Shown here: one piece after another, positions 8,468 through 16,693 of the stretch
Layout: the number at the start of each line of letters is the position of its first letter
Position numbering within the stretch: the stretch's first letter is position 1
Source: Coprenecus sp902388455
Lineage (GTDB): Bacteria > Bacteroidota > Bacteroidia > Bacteroidales > UBA932
Direction of reading: 5' to 3'
Assembly: GCA_963931615.1 (NCBI GenBank)
Contig: OZ007032.1
Span: 1,612,001-1,676,000, forward strand
DNA: 64,000 nt
Position numbers and translations under genes: made by a program
The notes under the pieces: generated by a model
What the model saw: the letters and a program-made list of their open reading frames with translations, nothing else
Databases searched by the model: none
What the model was told of the DNA's origin: nothing

Positions 8468-10258
8468 ATGTGTAATTTTTTTAAAAATCTTTTACTTGTC
8501 TCTGCTGCGGCCATCATAGGCATAACGTCATGCAAGCCCACAGAGGAGCTCTCCAAGGAAGCAAGTATTACATCCTTTATTTTCGACACCACCAATGAAG
8601 CTAACAGTATTGTAACATCACAGCCTGCCATTGAGGGCAACACCATCACTTTCACTGTCTGCTACGATGCTACACCTGAACAGCTCTCTTCTCTCGTGCC
8701 TACCATCACCGTATCCGAAGGTGCGACAGTAAATCCGGCATCCGGCTCTGCCGTGGACTTTGCCAACGGTCCCGTAACGTTCACAGTAACGGCTCAGGAC
8801 GGAGTAACAACCTCCACATACACCGCCACAGCCACCATGGACAAACCTGCATACCCCATTGACGAGCAGCTGGCCGGTGAGTACAAAGGTCTCCTGGACA
8901 TCCTTCTCGGCAGCTCACCCGTAGGTTCCGACATACCCAAGAACATTACGGTAGCCAAGGTAAACGACACGACAGTCAGCCTCTTGCTTGAGGACTTCTC
9001 CTTCGAAGGCATAGTGCTGGGCACCATACAGATTGACAGCTGCTTCCTTAGCCTCAGCGACACCCCCGAGGAAGAATACCGGTTCTCCGGCGGGCAGACC
9101 CTGTCCCTTGTCCTTGGCGAGCTTCCGACGACAGTCAACGGCACATTCTCCTCGGACGGTTCGATATTCATCAACATAGCCATCGACTTCAACGGTATCC
9201 CAGTTGATGTCACATTCAACGGCACCAAACTCACCGGCAACGAAAGCAGCGAGGCACTCATCACTTCCTTCACCTTTGACGCCTCTAACTCCGCGAATGC
9301 AGCGGTTTTCGGGACAACAATCGACCAGGACAACCGCACTGTTTCCGTAAGCATGAATCCCGACACCGCCGGAGCATGGGATCTCACCGCTCTGGTTCCC
9401 ACTATCGAAGTCTCGCAAGGAGCTACAGTCACCCCGGCATCAGGAAGTACCATAGACCTTTCCAACGGCAAGTCGGTAACATTCACTGTCGTGGCTGAGA
9501 ACGGCACCGAAAACACCTATACCGTCTCCGCCTCCGGAAGCATTTATTTCTACGATTTCGAGACATGGGAGGCCGGAACTATGTACGACGACATACTCAA
9601 CCCCGCAGGCTGGGCCACTTGCAACGATGCCGTGGCTCTGATTAAGAACATGGGGGCATTAGGCGGGATAACATATACTGGTGAGTACCCCGTCCGTCCT
9701 ACCGATGAAGGCGTGGAGGGCAAAGGTGCTATCATCGAATCCGTCTACACCACCGGCGGCTCCATCTTAGGACAGAAAATTCCTGCTGTTACATCAGGTA
9801 CCATCTTCCTGGGTAACTTCAATGCATTTGCGGCCCTGACCAATCCCATGGCCACCACCGAATTCGGCATCCTCTTCGAGGACAAGCCACTGACCGTCAC
9901 CGGATGGCTGAAATACACCCCTGGAGAGGATTTCTACGATGAGAACGGCGATATCATAGACCAGCAGGATCTCGGCACTGTCAACGCAGTACTCTACGAG
10001 GTCTCCAGCGAGGACGAGACACTCAACGGTGAGAACATCTACACATCGGAGGCCATCTGCGCCACCGGCAGCTTCGAGACCGCCGGAGCGGCCGACTTCA
10101 CCGAGTTCTCCTTCGACCTGAATTACGTCAAGGACTACGACCCAGCCAAGACCTACAAGCTGGCCGTAATATTCGCCGCCAGCAAGGAAGGCAACCAGTA
10201 CCGTGCCGCCTCAGGCAGCATCATGGTCGTGGACAACGTATCCATCATCTGTGAGTAA
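8468..10258 (+). CDS. PCMD-domain surface lipoprotein with two DUF5018-like repeats
   Basis: 596 residues. Signal peptide with lipobox IGITSC, Cys22. Two related Ig-like modules near residues 30-120 and 265-360 share LVPTI.VS.GATV.PASG and TVTA.(D/N)G, resembling DUF5018 of Bacteroidota lipoproteins. Between them (about 125-260) is a calycin-like stretch (AGEYKGLLDI...NGTFSSDG...VTFNGTKL). The C-terminal 230 residues starting at YFYDFETWEAG resemble the PCMD beta-sandwich (putative carbohydrate metabolism domain). Probably outer-membrane anchored and glycan-related, but no ligand is known from sequence. It is followed by a separate gene with the same calycin-like module, suggesting duplication. 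Domain names rest on pattern recognition. Confidence 0.75.
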   Translation: MCNFFKNLLLVSAAAIIGITSCKPTEELSKEASITSFIFDTTNEANSIVTSQPAIEGNTITFTVCYDATPEQLSSLVPTITVSEGATVNPASGSAVDFANGPVTFTVTAQDGVTTSTYTATATMDKPAYPIDEQLAGEYKGLLDILLGSSPVGSDIPKNITVAKVNDTTVSLLLEDFSFEGIVLGTIQIDSCFLSLSDTPEEEYRFSGGQTLSLVLGELPTTVNGTFSSDGSIFINIAIDFNGIPVDVTFNGTKLTGNESSEALITSFTFDASNSANAAVFGTTIDQDNRTVSVSMNPDTAGAWDLTALVPTIEVSQGATVTPASGSTIDLSNGKSVTFTVVAENGTENTYTVSASGSIYFYDFETWEAGTMYDDILNPAGWATCNDAVALIKNMGALGGITYTGEYPVRPTDEGVEGKGAIIESVYTTGGSILGQKIPAVTSGTIFLGNFNAFAALTNPMATTEFGILFEDKPLTVTGWLKYTPGEDFYDENGDIIDQQDLGTVNAVLYEVSSEDETLNGENIYTSEAICATGSFETAGAADFTEFSFDLNYVKDYDPAKTYKLAVIFAASKEGNQYRAASGSIMVVDNVSIICE

Positions 10259-10286
10259 AATTTTATCGGGAATAGTTTTTTTTCAC

Positions 10287-10294
10287 TAACTTTG
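10287..10294 (+). promoter_or_regulatory. -7 element upstream of the calycin-like lipoprotein gene
   Basis: TAACTTTG, a full TAnnTTTG match, located 29 bases after the preceding stop. No clear -33 box. Transcription would start near 10299, just before the large hairpin at 10307-10354. Confidence 0.5.
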
Positions 10295-10306
10295 ACCGCC
10301 AGTTAT

Positions 10307-10354
10307 TAACTGCCGGCAGACAGTCAATAAGGTCCTGCTGTCTGCCGGCAGTTA
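10307..10354 (+). promoter_or_regulatory. 17-bp perfect hairpin in the leader of the calycin-like gene
   Basis: TAACTGCCGGCAGACAG (10307-10323) pairs perfectly with 10338-10354 around a 14-nt loop. Each arm contains the 10-base palindrome CTGCCGGCAG, so alternative pairings exist. The stem is followed by TTATTTATAA rather than a pure T run, so it could be a weak terminator of the upstream gene, a 5' leader stabiliser or an attenuator. Confidence 0.8.
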
Positions 10355-10393
10355 TTTATAAACCTATGGACCTTGCTGATTTATTACAACGGC

Positions 10394-10903
10394 ATGAAAA
10401 GAACCACTATTATCGCAATCATCGCCTCCGCGGTTGCGGCATTTCCCGTCCTCACATCCTGTGAGGAAAACAACAATTCCGAATCCATCTCCGTTGACGA
10501 TGTTACAGGAACCTACAACGGTGAGCTTGAACTCGCTATGGAAGGCATGCCTGGAGAGCCCTACGCAACCGACATTGTCGTGGACAAAGTGTCTGAAAAC
10601 ACGGTAAATCTCACCATCAATAACTTCCAATACATGTCATTCGATGTCGGTGATGTGACCCTCTCCGGCTGCACACTGATACCTGCAGACAACAGTTTCT
10701 CTCTGGAAGGAAGCGGCAACATCGGGTTTTCCATTGACTTTGGTTCCCTGGGAGAGATTGAGGTATCGGCTGATACCAGAATCACATCAGGGACAATCAG
10801 CCCCACACTCCTGTCACTGGAAATAGACATAGACACCGAACTCATTGGCTCTCCCATAAGTCTGACTGCAACATTCAACGGGACGAGACCCTCTGCAGAA
10901 TAA
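10394..10903 (+). CDS. Small calycin-like surface lipoprotein
   Basis: 169 residues from the ATG at 10394; an upstream in-frame start at 10373 would add seven residues before the signal peptide. Lipobox PVLTSC. The mature part (VTGTYNGELELAM...VDKVSENTVNLTINNF...ATFNGTRP) repeats the pattern of the middle module of the preceding lipoprotein (AGEYKGLLDI...VAKVNDTTVSLLLEDF...TFNGTKL), which is reminiscent of the Bacteroidota calycin-like beta-barrel. Function unknown. It is convergent with, and only 5 bases from, the end of the anSME-like gene. Confidence 0.75.
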   Translation: MKRTTIIAIIASAVAAFPVLTSCEENNNSESISVDDVTGTYNGELELAMEGMPGEPYATDIVVDKVSENTVNLTINNFQYMSFDVGDVTLSGCTLIPADNSFSLEGSGNIGFSIDFGSLGEIEVSADTRITSGTISPTLLSLEIDIDTELIGSPISLTATFNGTRPSAE

Positions 10904-10908
10904 GAATC

Positions 10909-12177
10909 CTACTGAATATCGGACAAATCCAGTTCAGACGGAGCCCTGCCCTCAGAAAGCAGGGCTTTCATTTTATCCATCACCGGTGCAATATGGCTGT
11001 AGAACAGACGGTAACCGGAGCACAGCGCATTTAGTGGCCTGATGTCTCCGGATGATGATACAAACCGGTGCTTGGGACAGCCGCCGCAGCATGCGGGCAT
11101 CCACTCACAACGCAGGCATACTGGAGGGAGAGAATTGCGCTTGGACACTCCGAAAGAGGCCAGCCGTCCGGATGTCGCCGCATCCCTCAGGGGAATATCC
11201 CGGATATTGCCCAGCCTCCACTGGGGATAGACAAAATGGTCGCAGGGATAAATGTCACCGTTATGCTCTACAGTCAGATTTCCTCCGCAGCTCTCGCAAA
11301 AGGTACAGATACCGGGCTGCACCCCGCACCATGAAGACAGGGCTGCATCAAAAGTCAGGACAAAATACTGTCCGACATCCCCGCAGACCCAGCTGTCAAA
11401 AATGTCGCACATATAACGGCCGAATGCCTCAGGAGCCACTGACCACGGTGCCGGAACGGATTTCTCCGCTGACGGAGGGGCGATACAGGACGTACCGGAA
11501 GAACTGTGCGGCATCTGTATAATATGCTCGTAAACAGGCATGAACTGCATATACCGTGAACCCACGTCCTTCAGGAAGCGGTAGACCTCGGCCCCGCGTC
11601 CCTCCCCGGCCTTGCTTATGGTAGTAAGAGTGTTGAACTCCACCATGCCGCGTTGCAGGACTTCAAGACCGTGCATGACACCTCGGAAAGTTCCGCCCCC
11701 GGACGGTGACATCCTGAAACAGTCATGAATATCCTCTGGTCCGTCAAGCGAGAGACCGATCAGAAAACCGTTGTCACTAAAAAATGCCGCCCATTCCGCA
11801 TCCAGGAGCGTTCCGTTGGTCTGAAGGGTATTGTGTACAGGACGGCCGCCTGAATATTTGCGTTCAAACGCCAGGGCGCTACGGAAGAAATCCATGCCCG
11901 CCAGCAGAGGTTCTCCCCCATGCCATTCGACCGTCAGTTCAGGAAGGTCGCAGGATTCACAGAAATCCCGGATACACTTTTCCAGCAGCGGAAGCCCCAT
12001 CTTCGGCTCGCGGCCTCCGTAAATAGAGGACTTGTCCAGATAATAACAGTACTGGCAGCGCAGGTTGCATAACGAACCTACAGGCTTCAGCATCAGACTG
12101 AAAGCGGTTCGATTCCCGAATCGGGAAGCCTCTGAGAGAGTAATCGTCCCTCCTACTCCTGAGCATCCTCCTCCCAT
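10909..12177 (-). CDS. Anaerobic sulfatase-maturase-like radical SAM/SPASM protein
   Basis: 422 residues. CNLRCQYCYY (Cys37, Cys41, Cys44) is the radical SAM CxxxCxxC cluster followed by the Y-Y typical of anSME. EWHGGEPLL and GLSLDGPEDIHD are the SAM/glycine-rich and following conserved motifs. The C-terminal half has clustered cysteines (CTFCESC, YPCDHFVYP, CLRCEWMPACCGGCP) of a SPASM domain binding two auxiliary 4Fe-4S clusters. anSMEs oxidise the active-site Ser or Cys of sulfatases to formylglycine in the cytoplasm without oxygen. The only sulfatase in view (693-2114) is serine-type and would need such an enzyme. It is the last gene of the lipoprotein operon; its ATG lies 25 bases inside the upstream gene, so translation may be coupled. 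Another peptide substrate is possible. Confidence 0.85.
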   Translation of the reverse strand: MGGGCSGVGGTITLSEASRFGNRTAFSLMLKPVGSLCNLRCQYCYYLDKSSIYGGREPKMGLPLLEKCIRDFCESCDLPELTVEWHGGEPLLAGMDFFRSALAFERKYSGGRPVHNTLQTNGTLLDAEWAAFFSDNGFLIGLSLDGPEDIHDCFRMSPSGGGTFRGVMHGLEVLQRGMVEFNTLTTISKAGEGRGAEVYRFLKDVGSRYMQFMPVYEHIIQMPHSSSGTSCIAPPSAEKSVPAPWSVAPEAFGRYMCDIFDSWVCGDVGQYFVLTFDAALSSWCGVQPGICTFCESCGGNLTVEHNGDIYPCDHFVYPQWRLGNIRDIPLRDAATSGRLASFGVSKRNSLPPVCLRCEWMPACCGGCPKHRFVSSSGDIRPLNALCSGYRLFYSHIAPVMDKMKALLSEGRAPSELDLSDIQ

Positions 12178-13778
12178 ACCGGAGTGCCGTCATACCCAAA
12201 TGCAAACTCGTCCACGTACATCAGACTGCCGATACCTCCGGTAAAGAAGTCAGCATACTGACTGGCTACTGCCACAACGGCACAGTAAGTCGGCTTGCGG
12301 TGGTCCCTGTATTTGATATCTATGGAGAACTGCCTGTACTGTCCGTCCGTGCCGGTGCTGTCTATCAGTTCCCCATAACCTATGACATCCGGATCATTGA
12401 CATCCAGATACCGGTGCTCGGTGGTATTGACCCTGTAAGGACCGTCCCAGGCCGTAACGTAGACGAATATGTGGCAGCGGTCCATCCGTCCGCCGATAGT
12501 ATTGCTGTCGAATGGCAGATCCACACCTTGCGGCGGTCTGACATTGTCTATCGCTACCGGATCATAGCTGTAATACCCCGTGAGACGGAGAGGGCGTGTC
12601 TCGAAAGGACGGCCGAAGAACACCTCCGCACCAAGTCCCTGCACACTGCCGAAATAGCCGGAGAAGACATTTCCGCCTGCCATGGCTATGATGGCGTTGA
12701 CTGTCTCCAGCCGGGCGGCGGATGTATTTCCGGTCCCGGATGTGGCCAGAAAAGATGTTTCCTGGGAAGTCGGAGTCTTGCCGCCCAGCCTGGCGCCGGT
12801 ATTGCCCGAGTCCCACCAGGCATTATCTCCCTGATCGACATTGGGATATACGACTCCGTCCGTAGTATTCCAGGCATCGAACCCCATATTGGGCATCTGT
12901 ATCGCCTCCTCTGTGGAGAATGCCGCTACCGGACCTTCACCCGATTCGGAATAGATCATGTACTCATATCCGGTGCCTGGAGTCAGTCCTGTCACCAGGG
13001 CCGATGCCGACGTTCCGTCAAGCACCACATCCGAGGAAGATACATCCTGCCACTGATCAGAGCCTTCAGTCCTGAAACGGAAGCCGACATTGCCGTCACC
13101 GGCAGGAACCGTACCGTAAAGATAGGCGGCCGTTGCCCAGGCATCGGCATCCCCTGTCTCCAGAACCGCCTCCTTCTGGTATGCAGCCACTGTCCACAAC
13201 TCCTCCACATCCCTGTATCTGACAGTAAAACGCTGCACTGACGTAAAGTCATGCACGGAAGAGGGCTCCGGTTCAATCTCCGAGTTGGAGGGTCCCAGTT
13301 TCATGTCCGTAATCGTAACGGAATCCAGGGGCTGCTCGTATGTCACATAGAACACGGCATAGTGCTCATCGGCATTGAACACGGCGTCTCCTACCTGATT
13401 CTGCACCCGGATATACCGCTCGACAGTCTGTGTTGCGGAGACAGTCCACTCGTAAGACTGGTCCGGCCATGTAGTCAACGAGAACTTCATGGGAACCGAC
13501 AAGTCTATCAGGCTGTCAAGTTCAGGCTGCACAGTAGTATTGTCAGACAATTCAAACCTCAACAGGCGCAGGCGTGACAGTACGGCCGTATCCTCCATAT
13601 CAACTGTCACTGTTCTGGCTACACTGTCAATGACCGCCTCTCCCTTCTGGCCCGCCACTTCAAACGCGGTAATCCTGCCCAGAAGACGGGGATAAGGAAT
13701 GTCGTTCTTGATGCAGCCTACAGCGGCACCAACCAGCAGCAGAGAAAGAAAACACCTGATAATAACCTTGCTCTTCAT
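12153..13778 (-). CDS. PCMD-domain lipoprotein (operon gene 5)
   Basis: 541 residues from the ATG at 13778, which sits directly before the signal peptide and one base after the upstream stop; a longer in-frame start at 13838 is unlikely. Lipobox AAVGC. An N-terminal part (about 30-190) has two strand-rich modules (RITAFEVAGQ, TVTVDMEDTAVLSRLRLLRF, then VTITDMKLGPS). A fibronectin-III-like stretch follows (TGLTPGTGYEYMIYSESGEG). The C-terminal 230 residues (MPNMGFDAWNTTDG to YVDEFAFGYDG) are a PCMD-type beta-sandwich, closely parallel to the end of the 14568-16691 product. Probable surface protein of unknown ligand. Confidence 0.8.
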   Translation of the reverse strand: MKSKVIIRCFLSLLLVGAAVGCIKNDIPYPRLLGRITAFEVAGQKGEAVIDSVARTVTVDMEDTAVLSRLRLLRFELSDNTTVQPELDSLIDLSVPMKFSLTTWPDQSYEWTVSATQTVERYIRVQNQVGDAVFNADEHYAVFYVTYEQPLDSVTITDMKLGPSNSEIEPEPSSVHDFTSVQRFTVRYRDVEELWTVAAYQKEAVLETGDADAWATAAYLYGTVPAGDGNVGFRFRTEGSDQWQDVSSSDVVLDGTSASALVTGLTPGTGYEYMIYSESGEGPVAAFSTEEAIQMPNMGFDAWNTTDGVVYPNVDQGDNAWWDSGNTGARLGGKTPTSQETSFLATSGTGNTSAARLETVNAIIAMAGGNVFSGYFGSVQGLGAEVFFGRPFETRPLRLTGYYSYDPVAIDNVRPPQGVDLPFDSNTIGGRMDRCHIFVYVTAWDGPYRVNTTEHRYLDVNDPDVIGYGELIDSTGTDGQYRQFSIDIKYRDHRKPTYCAVVAVASQYADFFTGGIGSLMYVDEFAFGYDGTPVWEEDAQE

Positions 13779-13779
13779 T

Positions 13780-14571
13780 TCATTTCTTTTTAGGCGATGA
13801 CGTTTTGTCGCTGCCCACCGGCAGGACAAAATTGACACCGATGTTTATGGACAGCAGATTGAGCCGGAAGTTGGCCTTTGACGTCTCGTAACTGCCCTCA
13901 TATATCTGATTTGTAGTCTGGGATATACGTTTCCATCCCAGTCCCAGTATACCGACAGAAGCCTCAACGCTCATCTCGTTGGTAATGAAAACGGCTATGC
14001 CTGGAATGACATCTATCCCGATATCCAGAATATTCTGATAGGTTCCTGTAATGTCATCACCGCTGCCGCTGACAGTCTTGCCCTGCCCTGCTCCGAAATT
14101 CAGTGAGATATCACTGAACAGACCGAAAACCTTGCTCTTGCCCAGCGGGATATAGTAACGGTATGACAGCGAGCCGTAGTAGGTATGCTGAAGCATATAA
14201 TAGTCAGAAATACCGAAACTCAGGTCCTGTCCCAATGAAATATCGGTCTCCTCTATCCTGCCCAGCGTCCTCTGGTACGAGAACTTGACACCGACTGCCA
14301 TATTCTTCGCGAACGAATAGTAAATATAAGGAGTGGCGGAGAGAGTGTAGGCACTGATATTGATATCATCAAGTATCAGGAACTTGTAATCGTAAAAATT
14401 ATAGTCCCTGTAGGACACGGTTCCTCCGAACATCAGCTGCCCCTTGGGCATGAATAACGGCGCGTTCCGGAATCCCAGGCCACGGTCAAACTTCCTGGCG
14501 GCGCCCGCATCAGCAAGCCCCGCCACCAGAAGCATCAAACATACTGTAGCTATACGTATTCTCATTTTCAT
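13780..14571 (-). CDS. Small outer-membrane beta-barrel protein
   Basis: 263 residues with a cleavable signal peptide (MLLVAGLADAGA). The rest alternates hydrophobic and polar residues with many aromatic girdle residues (YRDYNFYDYKFL, YGSLSYRYYIP, LLSINIGVNFVLPV), the pattern of an outer-membrane barrel of roughly 8-10 strands. It has no plug or TonB box. It overlaps the upstream stop by 4 bases (ATGA) and its own stop is one base from the next ATG, so it is firmly embedded in the lipoprotein operon and may partner those proteins. Specific function unknown. Confidence 0.75.
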   Translation of the reverse strand: MKMRIRIATVCLMLLVAGLADAGAARKFDRGLGFRNAPLFMPKGQLMFGGTVSYRDYNFYDYKFLILDDINISAYTLSATPYIYYSFAKNMAVGVKFSYQRTLGRIEETDISLGQDLSFGISDYYMLQHTYYGSLSYRYYIPLGKSKVFGLFSDISLNFGAGQGKTVSGSGDDITGTYQNILDIGIDVIPGIAVFITNEMSVEASVGILGLGWKRISQTTNQIYEGSYETSKANFRLNLLSINIGVNFVLPVGSDKTSSPKKK

Positions 14572-16691
14572 TCGAACAGGAATTCAAATTCATCTATATA
14601 GAGCAGGCTGCCTTCTCCACCTGTAAAGTAGTCCGCATACTTGCTGGCTGTGGCAACTACCAGGACATGAGTAGGCCTGCGTCCGGTATCACGGTAATCC
14701 AGATTGATCGTAAACTCCTTGTATTCTCCGTCAGAGTTTTCGGTGATCTCCATCTCTCCATAGGCTATCACGGAAGCGTCGTCAGGATCGAAGAATGTCT
14801 GGGTGTTGGTATTGACCACCAGAGGCGCCGACCAGTCCGTAAGGGCTACATATATCTTGCCGACATCCATGGAGCCTTTCAGATTGTCATACGGAGCCTT
14901 GGTCCTGTTGATCTCCTTGGGAGCATAGGAATACCATCCGTGCAAAGCCGTCGGGCGGCAGGTATAGTGACGGCCGAAATTGATGGAGGCGCCAAGCCCG
15001 GAAACCGCTCCAAAAGAACCTGAGTAGATATTACCGCCGGCAAAGGCGATTATCACATATTTTGACTCCATTCTCACAGCCTTGCCGGAGACTACGAATG
15101 TCTCCTCCGGAGAAGTCGGATTGATCTCTGAAAGAGTATTGGCACCCTTGTTTCCTGAATCCCAGAAATAATTTTCTCCGTTATCGGCGTTGGCATACCA
15201 CTCCTTTCCATCCTTGTACCACATATCGAAATTGAAGTTCGGCAGCTGATCGGCAGCCTCCGTGGTAAATGTCAGGATATTGTCATCGTTCTGCTCGGCG
15301 GCTGTCACCGCCCTCACCTCGTATGCGGTGGATGCCTCAAGTCCGGTCAGTCTGGCCGAATACGCAGTACCCTCCTTGACCAGTTCCCCGGAGAAACCGT
15401 TCCATTCGCTCTCCCCGGCCTTCCTCCACTGGAAACCCATACCCTCAGGCTCGGTCTCAGTGTTGTAGCGTGCATGGACATAGGCGAAACGGGCCCATGG
15501 CTCGACCCGGACCGTAGATACCTCCACATTGGGAACCACCTTGATCCGAAGTTCCGCAGACACGTACTGGCTGTGATTGTCCAGAATATTCACGGCCATT
15601 TCGTAAGAACCGATGGCCAGAGTCCCGGACAGCAGTCCGCGCATATCTATCTCCATTCCGGTATCCCCTTCCTTGCATTCTGTCCAGGTCAGCCCGACAG
15701 CCTCGGCAGCTTCGCGTACTCCGGCATCGGATGCCAGAATGTCAAGTGTCCTGGGAATACCGAGAGCAGCCACGGCTTCCGAGTTATGGGTCAGAGTAAG
15801 CCTCTTGACTCCTGCCTCGGCCTTCACGTTAAAGAGTCCCAGAATGCCGGCCCCCTGAGGCACCCGGATTTCCTGGGTCAGGTCTGCCCCACTGGCCTCT
15901 GTAACCGTCGGCTGAGGAGCCTTATTGAGACTTATGTCCAGTTCGTGCGTCTGCTCGTTCACAGAGCCGTCCACAGTCACCCGCAAGGCCAGTCCGCCCT
16001 GCTGCTGTGCACTCCCGGCTCCGCTTACGTCAAAATGGATATTGTAGTAGTCCCTCGGTCTGACATCCGTAATCTCTCCGGACAGCTCATGGGATTCACC
16101 GTCAGTATTGACCATGGAGATAGTCCACAGCAGAGAACCTGTAGCCCTGAAATAACCTTCACCTGAGATCGTCTCACCTGCATAGGTCAGCGTACCGTCG
16201 GGAAGCCCGTTGGCCACATTCACTGAATATTCGGAAAAATTCTGTCTCACACCGTCCGAGAAAGAGACAGTCACCTTGACATTGGCCAGGGCACATGTGA
16301 TCTGCGATGATGTCTCCTCCCCCACCACGATATCCACGGTATCACGTCCTTCGTAGTAAGGGGCACTGAAAGCAGCCACGGCATCAGTACCGTTGGAAGC
16401 CTTTACAATATAGCGTCCCTCTCTCAAGGCAAGAGGTTCGCCCTGCAGGGTATGGTGGTCCTCAATCGTCTTGACAGTCACTCCGCTCTTGGCATCGATG
16501 ACCTCCACCTTAAAGGTCATATCCCCGTCCCCTTCCGACCTGGTGGAGACAGACAGAGCGGGATCATAGCCGAAATCCAGAGCCAGAAGTCCCTCTCCCC
16601 TGGAATACAGCCATCCGTTCTCCTTTCTGGAACAGGAAACAATAGACAGGAGCAGCAGAGCCGACAGAGTGATGTATCTGATACTTCCCAT
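14568..16691 (-). CDS. DUF4493/Fn3/PCMD surface lipoprotein (operon gene 3)
   Basis: 707 residues. Lipobox LLSIVSC at the end of the signal peptide. The N-terminal ~240 residues fit DUF4493 (TFKVEVIDAKSG, YIVKASNG, APYYEGRDTVDIVVGE, CALANVKVTVSFSD). A fibronectin-III-like segment follows (TGLEASTAYEVRAVTAAEQ), then a C-terminal PCMD-like domain from LPNFNFDMWYKDG to LLYIDEFEFLFE. The order of modules is the same as in the 18248-20437 product, so the two are paralogues. Probably displayed on the outer membrane; no catalytic motif seen. Confidence 0.82.
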   Translation of the reverse strand: MGSIRYITLSALLLLSIVSCSRKENGWLYSRGEGLLALDFGYDPALSVSTRSEGDGDMTFKVEVIDAKSGVTVKTIEDHHTLQGEPLALREGRYIVKASNGTDAVAAFSAPYYEGRDTVDIVVGEETSSQITCALANVKVTVSFSDGVRQNFSEYSVNVANGLPDGTLTYAGETISGEGYFRATGSLLWTISMVNTDGESHELSGEITDVRPRDYYNIHFDVSGAGSAQQQGGLALRVTVDGSVNEQTHELDISLNKAPQPTVTEASGADLTQEIRVPQGAGILGLFNVKAEAGVKRLTLTHNSEAVAALGIPRTLDILASDAGVREAAEAVGLTWTECKEGDTGMEIDMRGLLSGTLAIGSYEMAVNILDNHSQYVSAELRIKVVPNVEVSTVRVEPWARFAYVHARYNTETEPEGMGFQWRKAGESEWNGFSGELVKEGTAYSARLTGLEASTAYEVRAVTAAEQNDDNILTFTTEAADQLPNFNFDMWYKDGKEWYANADNGENYFWDSGNKGANTLSEINPTSPEETFVVSGKAVRMESKYVIIAFAGGNIYSGSFGAVSGLGASINFGRHYTCRPTALHGWYSYAPKEINRTKAPYDNLKGSMDVGKIYVALTDWSAPLVVNTNTQTFFDPDDASVIAYGEMEITENSDGEYKEFTINLDYRDTGRRPTHVLVVATASKYADYFTGGEGSLLYIDEFEFLFE

Positions 16692-16693
16692 CG

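Noticed and set aside
12100..12125. tRNA T-loop-like word GGTTCGATTCCCGAATC
   Set aside because: It lies inside the radical SAM coding sequence and no cloverleaf can be formed around it.
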